This document shows, one piece after another, positions 1-12,573 of a DNA stretch of 64,000 nucleotides. The stretch lies in NCBI GenBank assembly GCA_914767715.1, contig OU612067.1, positions 23,720,162 through 23,784,161 of the forward strand, read 5' to 3'. The stretch is from Membranipora membranacea (lineage: Eukaryota > Bryozoa > Gymnolaemata > Cheilostomatida > Membraniporidae). Numbering within the stretch: the first letter of the stretch is position 1; the number at the start of each line of letters is the position of its first letter. Below the pieces are notes generated by a model. The model ran no database searches and was not told where the DNA came from. It saw nothing but the letters and a program-made list of their open reading frames with translations. The position numbers and the translations under genes were made by a program.

Positions 1-451
1 AGTAGTAGTCCTTATTATTGTGTATTTAGTGGTTGTCCCCTCTTTGTTTGTGTAAACCTAATCTAGTAGTTAGTTACATATTCAGTAAGCTTCATCAAGG
101 CTGTGAAATTAGGTTGCTCTTGATAAGTTTGTCAAGTTTATCACCAGTGTTGATGCAGTGTTTACCTGCCATAGTGAACTTGCACGCCAAATTGATATCA
201 AATGCTGCATTCTCATAGCGATGCAGTCTCCGTCCCTCCTACCCTCCCTGCCTGCCTTCAATGCTTTGTTCTACGTAGCTCAAATCAAGTTTGGTGGCTG
301 TTTGATTCATGGTTGCTAGCTGATTCATGAAAAGGACAATATCAAGCGCACAGCTGCCTGGGTGTTGCAATGACATGGCGGTGTTACCTATAGCTTGAGC
401 CTTGAATATGTATATCTATATTTCATATACATGTTCCTCTTCTTTTTACAG

Positions 452-636
452 AGCTTGAAGGTATTGTTAAGGGAGATGGTTATCTCTTCGCGATCCTAGA
501 TTTTCTATGTGAGATTGTTCCCGGTACTTTTCACTTCTATAGCATCGCTTCTCTCAAAGTCGGCCTGAGACCATCACTAAACAAGAAGGTTAATTTGGAA
601 CTCATGAGAATTCAAAAACTCATCAAAAATCGATAG
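452..636 (+). CDS. Terminal exon of an unrecognised gene (partial)
   Basis: A strong acceptor (pyrimidine tract then ACAG at 448-451) is followed by 60 codons in frame 2 and a TAG at 634-636. The peptide begins LEGIVKGDGYLFAILDFLCE and ends QKLIKNR; it is hydrophobic and helix-prone, like the end of a helical-repeat protein. An AATAAA follows at 879-884. I do not recognise the family. An open stretch at about 72-218 after a TTCAG could be an earlier or alternative exon, but it has no clear donor. The gene runs off the left edge and converges on prickle. The exon call rests on splice signal, codon quality and poly(A) signal together. Confidence 0.6.
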
Positions 637-878
637 TTTTTTTTTATAACTTCATTTTTTGTATCACATGAGAAGCTATTAAGAGCTCTTGTAATCAAGT
701 TGGAATAATGTACTCTGTGATGTAATGCTATAACACAGTACAGAGTTTTGGTTTGAAATATTCAAAGTCTTGCAGGATTTTATATTCGAATGTACCTTTA
801 CAATTCTGTTTTACAACTCTGATTACATCACTTGATCCAAGGCCCTAACTCTTCATGTGCCAAAATTTTGGTGTTGAT

Positions 879-884
879 AATAAA
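879..884 (+). terminator. Poly(A) signal AATAAA of the left-edge gene
   Basis: AATAAA lies 243 bases after the stop codon of the 452-636 exon, on the same strand. Confidence 0.5.
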
Positions 885-906
885 CAAAGATATTTATACA
901 TGCTCA

Positions 907-916
907 TTTATTTATT
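907..916 (-). terminator. Overlapping poly(A) signals, probable prickle 3' end
   Basis: Two overlapping AATAAA hexamers read on the minus strand about 575 bases after the prickle stop. The interval 917-1489 would then be its 3' UTR; it is AT-rich and holds no convincing ORF. The 3' ends of the two convergent genes would be only about 25 bases apart. Confidence 0.45.
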
Positions 917-1489
917 GGAATTCAACACCATCATGGTAGAACATAGCATTAACAAAATTACATCTAAAAACGACATTCATTGAGAAAAAAAAGCTAAAGA
1001 TTCAACAAAAATATATAAAGAAAAAAATTGAGTTTTTTAAATACAAATGGTCTATTCAACCATCGGATAACTTGGAAAAATAAATAATCTGATACCGACT
1101 TCTACAACATGCTTTTTCTAGAAAAAAAATACATTGGTGCACATAGCAATACTAAAGGTAAAATAAAAGCATTTTCTTATGTAATAATTACAAGCACAAC
1201 ATGCAACTGCATTTCCCTCCAGCTTCTCACCAGTAGCAAAAGGTACTAAATTTATTTTACGAGATGAAAAGCTAACATGCAAACTATTAAAAGTGGAACT
1301 CTGACCAAAAGGATGGACCAACTATAATGCACATAGTAAATATACCTCCAATCGATTAAAAATTTACACTACTAAAAGTTATCTTCTCATTTATAAGGGT
1401 GAGCTAACTCATTAAACAATAAAAAAACATTTTCAACTTCAGGTAGATTAAAATCAATATACATAAATAAAAAAAGTTCTGCAGATGCG

Positions 1490-4400
1490 CTATTGTACAG
1501 CACAGTTTCCACTCCTAGACTTAGATTTAGAGTTTTGTCTGCTGAGCTGAGGAAACATCACAACTGGTGACGGGGATTTTCGGGCTACGTGTCTCATTCT
1601 GAGTCCCCCTGACCTAATTACCTCCGCATCATAAGCATCATCGATATCTGAGTCATCACTTGAGCTGCAACTTGAACTGTCATTGTCTTCTCCTGGTTTT
1701 TCACTCAGATTGTCCATAGCTGCTTTACCCTTTAGTGAGTTTGAGGTGTGCTTCGAGCTTCCCTTGTGTCGCCTAGTAGGAGATAGCTCAAAATCTTCCA
1801 AATGTGTTGGCAGGGAACCCCTTCTGGCTGATGCTTTTCTGGTGATTGGGTTCATTTTTGTCTGATCTGCGTAGAGTTGGACATTGGCTTTCTCAACTTC
1901 GCTTAGTTGTGAGAAAGTGACTGATTTATGCAATCGAGGAGGAGGTTTCGGATCCTCATTATTATTATTGGTTATGATAGGAGACTGATTCCCAAGTCCC
2001 ATAGCTCTCATATTAGATGTCGGCTGGGATTGGGTGAGAAGCTGTGTCTTCTCATCTTCCATCTCTTCACTATTCGATCTGCCTATCATGTTCTGTAAGG
2101 ATTTCCGTAGCGAGAAAACTTGGTTTTGTAGTGAACCATATCCCTCGCTGTTGTCAGTAGCGCTTTTGTAAGTGTCAGTTTGACCTTGAAACCATTGATC
2201 GTCTAGTTGTTTTTTACGACTTAAAGTGTCACTTTCTGAATGGTAGACTTCTGCCTGGATCCATTCTTTGAAATCTTCTTTACTGTTACTGGCTAGACTG
2301 GCGTTAGCGGAGTCGGTTGAGTTACGATTACCCGCTATTGCTATCCCTCGACTACATTCTATAGAACAGTATGTTACTCCATTTTTGGGTAAAAATGGTG
2401 CACCTAACAACGGTTTGCAGCAAGCGTAGCATTTAAAACATTGTTCTGTTGCATGCCAATGTTGGCCTGCATGTGTCATTTGCCCTTGATCGACTCCGAT
2501 TTGTTCACCACATGTGTCACAAAATTCTGAGAAGCATCTCTCGAAACAGCAGCAGCAGTATGGCTTGTCGTCTTTCATTACGTAACGCTGTCCCCCTAGT
2601 TGCTGATCACATTCGAAACAGGCGAAATGTTGCATATGCCAACATCGATCCTCAGCCTCAGTGCACTCGTCGGCAAAGATAATCTGCAGAAACAGGAAAA
2701 AACGGAAATATGTTAACATGATTTTGTACTTCAAAATGTTTTGTAAGCCTCATTTGCACTTGAAAAAAACTGGACCAGTCAGGCCCTCCTTCAAAAATCA
2801 ATATTGTGGCGACAGATACGCAATTGAATTAGTCATTGAAAGCTAAAGATAATGTTTTACAGAGCTTTGGCTAATTACTCATTCATTACTCATTTCAGAT
2901 AAAAGTGTTGCGAGTATTCTTTATGTTAATAGTCTTATCGCTTCTTTCACAAGGCTTAATATAAAATACTATATTTCCAATGTCCAGTTCTGAAAATTCA
3001 ATCGTTTATGTCTTGAGGGAATTCAATTTAAGCCATGTTTTGTTTTCATCAAGCAACAAAGAGCCATTAGATGCCTTAGTTTAAAACATAGCTATGGGTT
3101 GCTTCCGAGTACATAACACACACGGCAGAGAGTGGTATTTATTGTGTTTACATAGAGGTTTATCAGCTATTAGCATCTTTGATATAGTAATAAACATTCT
3201 TGTTGCATTTTTATGTGCGTAGTTTTTGACAGCTTGTAGGGCTCAATCAAATCAGTGTCATTCCATGTTTGTGTTTTTGTTCATCCTCTGATATCAAAAT
3301 AACATCAATATGCCCCACAGGCTTTTCAGATCATGCACAAAATTTCATTAATCATCTAAGTAATTGTTTCTATGCAAACAGCGCATTCCAAAGGTATGTT
3401 TGAGTGTTACCATTGTTGATGTTGGTTGGAAGGTAAATTTGATTTCTTACCACAATTTTAAATTTTTGGTAATTAAAACATCTTGCTTTACAACTATTTA
3501 GGGTACACCCAGAATGTCGCCTTTATTTGACAGACAGCTGATTTTAATTTTATTCCAGAATGGTATAATGGTGGTACTGCCCATGGTCAATTCACTTATG
3601 AATGAATATCACAGCCGGATGCCATTTTTTGTGTAGGAATTCGGGAGTTCTAATCAAGGGGGAACGATATATTGTTTTTTGTTTCATAGCCTGTGATCTT
3701 CGTTTTCGTCTCTTTGTATGATCAAAAACTCGATACCAACCTATCATCAGTATTTACACAAACACTGAAGCCTGCAGTAAGTTCTTACCTCATCACATGC
3801 AGCACATCTGGGTTTATGTAACTCGGCGTAATGTCTCCCACAGTAGATGTCGCCATCCTTGTGGAAATAGATCAGGTCTACGAGAGTTTCCTCACAGACC
3901 GTACAGATAAAACAGGAAGGATGCCACGAGTCGGTGGCGCTGACACGAGGAGCGAACACTGCTATATCACCACCCTCTACCGTTCCGTTACACTGTCAAA
4001 TGTGAGAGAAAAGAGTTTTACAAACTGGAGGCAGGAAAAGCAAGACTGGTTTTAAAGGAATGAAAAGTAAAAGGGGAACACTTTGTATAACATTCAGGAC
4101 ACAAAGCATTGCTGCCTGCTATCAAGGAGTTAACTCCTTGCTGCTATCAAGTTGGACATTATATACTTAACGTTTCATGGGGTACAGGATTTGTGCAAGG
4201 GGGATAACCCTTAACATACCCCAACAAGACATAGGGAGTTTTACCTCACTGAATCTAACAAATTTATAGAAGCCATCTAGCTGCACTTGTTTAAAAATGC
4301 TCACCTTCACACAGTTACAGCCTTGCATTGTAACAGGAAGTGGCCGGACACTGCCTCGGCCCATAGCTTCCTTTTTGCGAAGTATGTTGAAGTTTGAATA

Positions 4401-7400
4401 TTCCACTTTCTCTTCCTCAGAAAGATCGTGACAGAATCTGTTATCTGTGTCATGTGGAGGTAACTGCCATAGTAGTTGTCTCATCCTGTATTGTTCACCC
4501 ATACTGTTGATGTAGGGAACTTTAACTTCAGGTAAACAGCTGAAATATCTGTGTACCTGGAAATATAAAAAGCAGAGTTATGGTAAAGAACCGGATGTAA
4601 TAAGAAAAAAGTCTTTTGTAGTGAGAGAACTCAGGGTTCATAACAGTATTGGTATTTTTCACATGGAAAAAAAGCGACATTTCTGTGGCAAAGGATGCGT
4701 TATAATCTGTAATGTCAGAGTTGTGTCGGCAGTCTTATGATTTAATATGTCACCACGAACCAAGTACTCAGCCCATAAGTCAAGCTTCCAAAGTAATGTA
4801 TCCCCACAGGACTTTCTACATCAAGTAAAACGGGATTCAAGCGTTTACAACCAGATGGAGCGTCAAACTATGTTTGCAATTTTTGCCGTTGGAAAATGAA
4901 AATCAATTTGGTGACACAACATGCTGCCAAACAGGTGCTATGTAAATTTTGAGCTGCCAAGTTACGTTGGAGATGTGTGTGTTGGTTCATCTAATCCATT
5001 GACCACCAGAGTGTTTGCAGTTACAATAAGCCATGAGCTATTAAAATTCATGTCAACCTCACGCTGTGAAAGGGCACCTTGCAGCTAGCTGTCATCGCCA
5101 GTGCAAAGCACCGGTGTCTATAGTGGCATGGGAGGTCATTTAAAAATCCACTTTAATTCGACCAACACTTGAAATCCTACCTACAAGTCTACGGTCTGAA
5201 AGCAATCAATTTGCCCAGTTTAAAGATTTTGATGTAATGACATTGTAGGATTTGCATAGAATAATATTGATAGGACTAGCCAGCTGACATGACAGGATGT
5301 TGACATGAGTAAACATCAGCATGTCAGCTGTCTCTACACTCTCCACACACTGCTGCAGTATAACATCAGCGCTGTCTCACTTATTTTACTACTAAGTTTG
5401 TTCTTATAATAGTGTCATGCCCATACATTTTTACATCCTATCCATGTGTGGAGAGTTTCAGGGCTGGACCTACTCGACTGCGTGCGGCGCGCCTTCCTGC
5501 CGAAGACTCTTCTGCAAATGCAAGCCTAGTTCTGCTGTTTACTGCCTCAGCTTTATTTGGAGTTTAAATGGATACCTTTCGGAGTCAAATTTTTTCCAAC
5601 TGAACATGTTTTACAACACTGCAATATCACTTCCTTATAGAAATTACCTCCTTCAAAGCTATATACAGCCGCAACACGATATAATCATATAGCCACATAA
5701 TGTTATCATTTGCAACTAGAGTACTCTAAAAGTTGATATTAAAATTACATGTACCCTATGTAGCCCTGTTCCGCACTACAGTCTTATTAAACTGACCACG
5801 ATTGTTTGCTCCCTAATCCAGGTACAACTCTGTCACTCATGACACGGTAATGCTTGCTTACGATGAATCACCTTGATTTACCTGTGCCTCTGAGTTCAAT
5901 TTTGTTTATTATGCAGCTAATTTAAATGTGATTTTATCTATATACTAATTTATATCTTTATTGACAATTCAGCAGGCACTTGAAATTTGCCATGACACCA
6001 TTTAACCAGATGTCAACCCTAGATTACAGCGTAACGCCGTGACCATGCGTCCACGACATCCCTATTGTGACCCTTCTCTGCTGCGTGGAAACCTTGACCA
6101 CTTGATGAAGTGGCAGGCTTAAGCACATGGTTGGATGTGACGTTATGTAATGCTAATAGTACTGCCATGCCAGTGACACTGGCAAGCTAGCAAACCATCA
6201 GCTGGAGAGCGATATTATGTGCACTTAAGATTTCCGTCAAGTGTCATACAAGCATCACAGCAAGCACCTAGGCAAGCACCTTGCAATCCGTTGTCATGTG
6301 CTTTGCATATAGCCCTTCATAAAGTTGACATGCAAACCCTATTACATGTGCAAAAGTGTAAAATACAGCCATAAATAGATTCACAGAACAGTTTTTCCCA
6401 TCAGAGTGTCATGTTGCAGACTCTTGCAGCCTATTTAAATCCTGTCGATATTAGACATGGCATAAACTCCATTTACCTGTCATAGAGGTTCTACTTGTAC
6501 AGCAGTCACTGTGCAGGCATGCCATCACTATAGCTATATGCTAAAAGGCACGCCTGTCATTTTTTCTGACACCACTAAGAACTTAATTGGCCGTCTCACA
6601 TTATATTATTCTCAATTATTGTATCAAAACAGCACAATTATATATTACGCATTAAACATTATTATTCAAGATTTTAATATCTCGACTGACCATTATTTTG
6701 ATTACACTTCAATCTATCCTTCAGGCCGGTGTCAATATAATTACAGCTAGAAGCACAATAGGCATGTCCAGTCTAAAGCCCTCTCCAATCCAATAAGCCT
6801 GCTCTTGTTCTTAGCAGAAGTGCCCAATTTCAAAATCTTGCACCCAAAGTTACAATGCTGATTGGTTCATTAATTACTGACAGATTTGGCATATGACATG
6901 GCCGAAATTGACATGCATCAATTTGAGTTTGAGTCAAATTGCTTTAGAGTACCTGCATTACTTTACTGGCAACAATTCTAAGTGCTGTTGCTGAATAATG
7001 CTTCACTTTTTCCGGCCTGTATAGCTTAAAAATTAAAACCCTGGGAGACCTAGGAGCTTGGCGACTGGGGTATTAATTAGATTAAATGAAGCATGATTTG
7101 TACCCAGTTTTCATATAGGCCCATGTCTTGCATATTGTATGTTGTGTGTACATTAAGATAAAACTGGGGGCACAATTGTTTGCTTGTAAACATTACTATG
7201 TTATCACACGAGTTTTACATGATAGTACTTGTTGCAAATGAGATGAAATGTTGGAAAAAGAAATTCTATAACACGGCGCACATTGTTAACAACATATTCA
7301 AGTAAGAGCTGGGCCAAAATGCAAGAGGTGTGTTGTGGGGCATAGATCATCAGTTTGCTACGCTCTTATCAAAGTGTCAAACTTAATGGGTACTGATAAA

Positions 7401-10400
7401 ACTTAAAGAAAATTGCAGTATTTGCACATTTGGAAAGCATGAGCATGCTGACAGTCATAACATCTATATTGCTCACTGATATGTTATTAAACGTGTCAGA
7501 TTTCGGCCCCTGGGTTCTGTAATAGGTTACTGCAAGTCGTAAACCACTTGAAGTCAAGCAAGCACCCAATTTTCGCATTGGAATTGAAGAATCGATATTC
7601 GATAGGTGAGGTTTGAGACTAGACTGTCTCCGCCGGTCCGCTGTTTGCTGCCAATTACTAAATGGGTGACATTGTCTGCGTTCAACGGAACTGGCCGTTA
7701 AGAAGTGAGACAAGGGGCTACACTTGAGTCTATTAGTGAAAATGAAATAAATTGGTTAAGCTATAATCTTCATTACTCAATCACCATCATGACCAATCGT
7801 CTCATTATAGAACAATGGCCCAAATTAAAGCCCAATCAATATAATATTGCCAATTGCATATTAGAAAGACCAGTGCCGAAATTTACTATCCAATTTCTCC
7901 TTATTAAGGCAGACTAGGCAAAATAATCACCAGGGTATTGAATTAAACTAATGGAAGAACAATAAACTTGTCTAAAATAAACATTTAGCTCTTTTTTCGC
8001 CTGGCCTCGTCTGGCTTACCAATTTGGAGCTCGCTGGTTGCTAATGCATGCTTTGCGCAACCAACCCCAGCCGCTAAAGCTTCATTGATTATAGACAATA
8101 ATTAAGCTTTGATTAATTTTTGCCCAATTATTGACGTAAGCCCATTCTGCGTTCACAATTTGGCTTCCAATTCTTGCATTCCAGCAAATAATGCAGGCAG
8201 CATAATTTTTATTATATCGAAGTGAGTCGGGTCTAAACACAGTTCATTGACAAAAACTCACGCAGAGGCAACAAAAACAATACACATCTCTGCACGATTT
8301 ATAGCCCAGACACCAGGAGAACGGGCCCAAAACTTCAAGGGGCGAACCTCAATGACCCTTCAAATGTAACAGATCCTGCTTGTGTAAGATTAAACTAAAG
8401 CTAACCTGACATTGCCTGGGGATACAAGATGCACATGGGATTAGTTGTTGTACTGATTTACCCCTTTTTAAATCCGGAATAGTGTTCATTCACTATTTAA
8501 GCAGGTGGACCTGAGAGTGAGACCATAGACAAGTTAAACGGCTACTGGGTACCCGTATTATATACAAGTGTATCATAGTAATAAGACTAACGATATCAAT
8601 GAAAATGATGGGAGACAACTGCCCTAAAGAGGACAAAGCCTTGTTATGCTCTCTGCTGAGGGTTTGGGGGAGTGGGACAGGAAAGGACCCCTTACAAAAT
8701 AAAATATGCTGACCAGTCAGATAATATTAAGGGTGTTTCAGAATGCCTCCGCTAGCATTCAAAACAATGGTTTTGTAATTTTATAATTGCTAGGCTAAGC
8801 TGTGGTTTTGGGCCTGCAGCCAATTTCTCATATAAGCTTGCTTGCTGTTTGATAATGCAAATAGACACACTTAATTTTCACCACTAAAGAAACATTATTT
8901 TGTGTGTCAAAACAACTTTTTAATGAGTTAAAGCTCTTCGGTGGTCTTGTCTCATTTTGCGTTGCTTCAATTATTAATTATCATCTAGTGTAGTCGAGGA
9001 AAAAACTGCCTACCGCTAATTTTTAAAAGGATCAGTTTTGATTTTGACACGCTGGAAAACCCCAAGACACTTCTGACGGTACCAAAAATAGCTCAAACAC
9101 AATGAGCGACTCACTCAAACAAGATGTCAAAAAATATGACCTCTTTTGTGCAGGAACAAAAGCGACAATTTGTCACAAGTTACGCTTTGACATGTTGTTT
9201 TGTGGTTTTGTCAATTAGAAATTAAAAACTTAAAGTTCTAGAATTTGTGTCTCTGAAAAAGCTGATGGCTCTTTTATTAATGATAGGCATGTCATGACAA
9301 GTTGAGAAATCCTTTTGTAAGTGAAACAAAGGGAAAAAGAGCAATATAAAAAAGACAGCATGAGCTAAGAAATCACAGCAAGACTATAATTTTTGCTCTT
9401 TGGGTGGCACATGACGATTTTGACAACATTTTTTGAAAAAGGTGCAGTTGTGATGAAACTTGATAGTTTTCAGTTTTCACGAAAGATATTTGCAGAGTTA
9501 ATTGCTGTTGTTTCACCTTCTGTTTAGCGCTGGCGTTTATTGTCCCAGTGAAAAATATCATATCACCTGCTTACTAATGCCAATTGCCAACAAGGCTGTC
9601 AAAAAGAGCAGGTAGCAGTCAATCATTGAACAAGTTAGCAAACAACATAAACACTTCATAAACGCTGTGTCAACATGTAAACTACCTGTAATCGATGATA
9701 TCTGAGCAAAGGCATTAGCAGCAAGGTGCTTGCAAGATGCTTGACAGCACCATATATGATATCATCAGCAATATTCTGTATTCTGTTATGTTTATTGGGG
9801 TTTATGCCAAGGGCAATGTAATGACACCAATGGTCAAGTTTTTTGTCTGTGCTCCAGATACCTTTTTGGGCATGCTGAGACAACATTCCATACAACATAT
9901 CAATCAAAAGATTGTTGTTATATTACGAGGAATTTAGAATTCAAAAGGATTTCTGATATGGTATATTGATTATGAGTGAAAGTTTGGAAACCTGACCCAG
10001 CAAATACACATAGCGTTGTAGTTAGGCTCCATCCAAGTGCTTGGGCACTCCAGTCCTTCCCTTGAAAAATTCTATATTAGGCCCTTCAACCTTGGCGACT
10101 GCCTATCGAAAGCTATTCATCAAAAGCTTGTCATTGTGTTCATTTCCAATATGCTACTCATTTTTTCATGATAATGGCAAACAAATATCAAAGTTTGGTT
10201 GTTTATATTCGATAACAAATGGCTGCATTCTAAATTCTCTTATGTCTGAGAATGCACTCGAAACCAACTCCACTCATAAGAGTGCTGACTCACTGAAACC
10301 CTTATCATCGCCTACACTTTCATTATTTCTCTACTAAAAATTTCAAGTCAATTTTTCTTGCACTGGATGACAATATTTCTATCAAAAAAGGCTTTAAAGG

Positions 10401-11192
10401 CAACCATAAGAGGTTCTACCAGCACAATATCTGTAGCTGTTGAGCAGTCAGCCTTGCCTGTAGTCTGCATTGACAAGCGTTGTTCGGTGAGGGAGGGGGA
10501 CCACCCGCCGAACAACGCCTGTCAAGACAGGCTAGCTTTGCCTGTAGTCTGCATTGATCACAGAATGAAGAGCTAGTGAAGTGCAGGTCACTGGCATCCC
10601 AAATTGCATTCTTTGTTTAACAAAAGCTAATTGAGTGGCAACATGCAATTTCTATAGATTCTGTTACATTAAATGCTCACTTTTACACTTGTATATGCTC
10701 TGATTCCAAGGTGTTTCTAACTGATGCTTATGGCATTCATCTCTAAATTTCTGTCACTGTTGCGAGATGTCATTGCAAATGCCACCTTATCTCTGCTTGC
10801 TGCCCTTGTTATGTGTCGTAGTCTTTCATCGGAGACAGAAATATCTTGTCCTCTTAACTCCTGACCAGAGAACTGCAGGTAACCTCAGATTGGCCTGCCT
10901 CGAACTCTAAGCCAAAAATTTATTACGTTGTGTGCAGTGGTGTTTTGGCAGGAAGTGATATCAACCTCTAATAAACGTCCGTTAGAGAACCGGCGGGATA
11001 TTCAAGAGTAGCCAACTGACCTGTTCTGGCTTCAGTCCAGGCGGTATCCAAGCGTACTCTTCTAGAGCACAGCCGCTGTCGTTATCCGACGCTGACCCAC
11101 AATGCCTCTGAAAATCGCTGACTAATTTGTTCATTGACTCGTCGGATATCTCGTGTGCTTCGAAAGGGCATCTGCATCTCTGACAAACTTTC
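1490..11192 (-). CDS. prickle: Prickle-type PET-LIM planar cell polarity protein (3' exons)
   Basis: Four exons in phase: 11021-11192, 4305-4556, 3789-3992 and 1490-2683. The first two encode the PET domain ([14 protein letters not shown], then [20 protein letters not shown] and [13 protein letters not shown]). Exon 3789-3992 carries LIM1; the last exon opens with LIM2 and LIM3 (zinc-ligand Cys/His pairs, [14 protein letters not shown]) and continues as a polar Ser-rich tail. The protein ends CAVQ, a CAAX prenylation box, as in Prickle proteins that act at the plasma membrane with Van Gogh in planar polarity. TES lacks that box. Exon 11021-11192 starts in mid codon ([10 protein letters not shown]...), so at least one 5' exon with the start codon is missing; none was found upstream. 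Internal introns are about 0.3, 1.1 and 6.5 kb. Confidence 0.95.
4557..11020 (-). other. Large prickle intron
   Basis: This 6.5-kb interval separates the two PET exons. I see no splice-bounded coding exon in it; listed ORFs are short and look random. It holds a 16-bp perfect palindrome near 4127 and the foldback element at 10454-10557. Confidence 0.6.
10454..10557. repeat. Short foldback element between 20-bp direct repeats
   Basis: A 64-bp insert (10474-10537) lies between two exact copies of TTGCCTGTAGTCTGCATTGA at 10454-10473 and 10538-10557. The insert folds back (GCGTTGTTCGG against CCGAACAACGC) and ends CAAGACAGGCTAGC, a terminus shared with elements at 43.08 and 59.85 kb. The 20-bp direct repeat is long for a target-site duplication. 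Confidence 0.6.
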
Positions 11193-12546
11193 CTACAACA
11201 ACAAAACGATACCATGAACATTTTTGAAACAATTTTCTTGAGAAACTCCCTTCAGGCAGATATTGCAGCCTTAAATAGAGAACTGTCTGGGGTAAAGACT
11301 CTTTCCTCAGACATTTGATTTTAATATTACAAGATATTTTTTAATCCATTAGAAGTCAGAATTTACTTAACTCATTTTGTTTATATTTCTTTTTGGTATT
11401 CCCTACTCATGTAACAGTATAAACACTCAATCTCACAGCATACCTAATGTTTGTGACAAAATAAACCAACCATGATTAGATTACCACGAACAGAATATAA
11501 CATAAAGACTCTTGTGACCCTGGATTGTTATACGGTTTTTGTTAACAAAGGAGACAGCATTTGAGTTAGTCTTTTTTTCTCACACATGCCATGGGGTAAG
11601 AGTCTAGAGCAATGCATTGTGGTTGATACCATGACAACGAGTCAGTTTGTTTTTGATTCTCGTAGACATTGAAACTTGTGACAGCCCGTTGTCAACGGTG
11701 TAGGACTGTAGGTAATCATCTTAGAGTTCTCTAAGGCAGGCGACAGCGATAATAAATTAATTTCTTATCGTTACATCCAACAAAACAGAGTATCATATTT
11801 TCGCTATTGTCCGATTGTTATTTATCGTCTAAAACGATCATTAACCTACCCTGGGCAGCCTAGATCGGTATCACAACAGATCAAGTTTAGGCCTTCACCG
11901 AGTCATGACTTCTGTATAACTTTCCTATATTAATTACGTATCCCGCTCCCAAGTGGTGTAATAACAATTACATAAATTTGATTGAAATTTTGTCATTGTA
12001 TCGCAATCTCTCTTTACAAGACGTTGGAGTCAACTTGGGCAAATGGGCAGCTTGCCTTTACAAAGAGCAAAGACCTTTGGCAGTCATCTGAAAAAGTCAT
12101 TTTTAATTTCACAAAAGCCCACTTAACCATCTGGAAATTCAAGGAGCCAACACGCAACAAAAGAAATCTGTATCACTACAATATCTCATATACAATACTC
12201 GGAGGTGTTTAATTTCATGTTAATATTAGTCATGATACCCCATGCAGCTTCATAATTCAGACGCTGACATGCTTTTTGTGATTTAGAGTTTAGCGCCCAC
12301 TGTTTCTCCCAGCATGGGCGTGTAGCGCCAGAAATTATAAAAAATTAATTTAGAATGATGTCAACATCCTCATTAATTATTGATAAGAGGTCAGCAAAAC
12401 GTCACGAAAATAAAAAAATGTTTTATTCGGTCAGTGGCAGCATCATTTTTTGCATGCAGGTATTCTCTTGTGTGTTGCATGTGTAAGTATGCACAGCGCA
12501 TTGGAGTAAAACTATGAGAGCCAAAATCTCATGTGTGCATCACTGC

Positions 12547-12573
12547 AAGGAGTTAGAGTGTCTCTAACTCCTT
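12547..12573. repeat. Perfect small hairpin
   Basis: AAGGAGTTAGAG and CTCTAACTCCTT form a perfect 12-bp stem with a TGT loop. A related core, AAGGAGTTAACTCCTT, forms a 16-bp palindrome near 4127. Confidence 0.6.
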
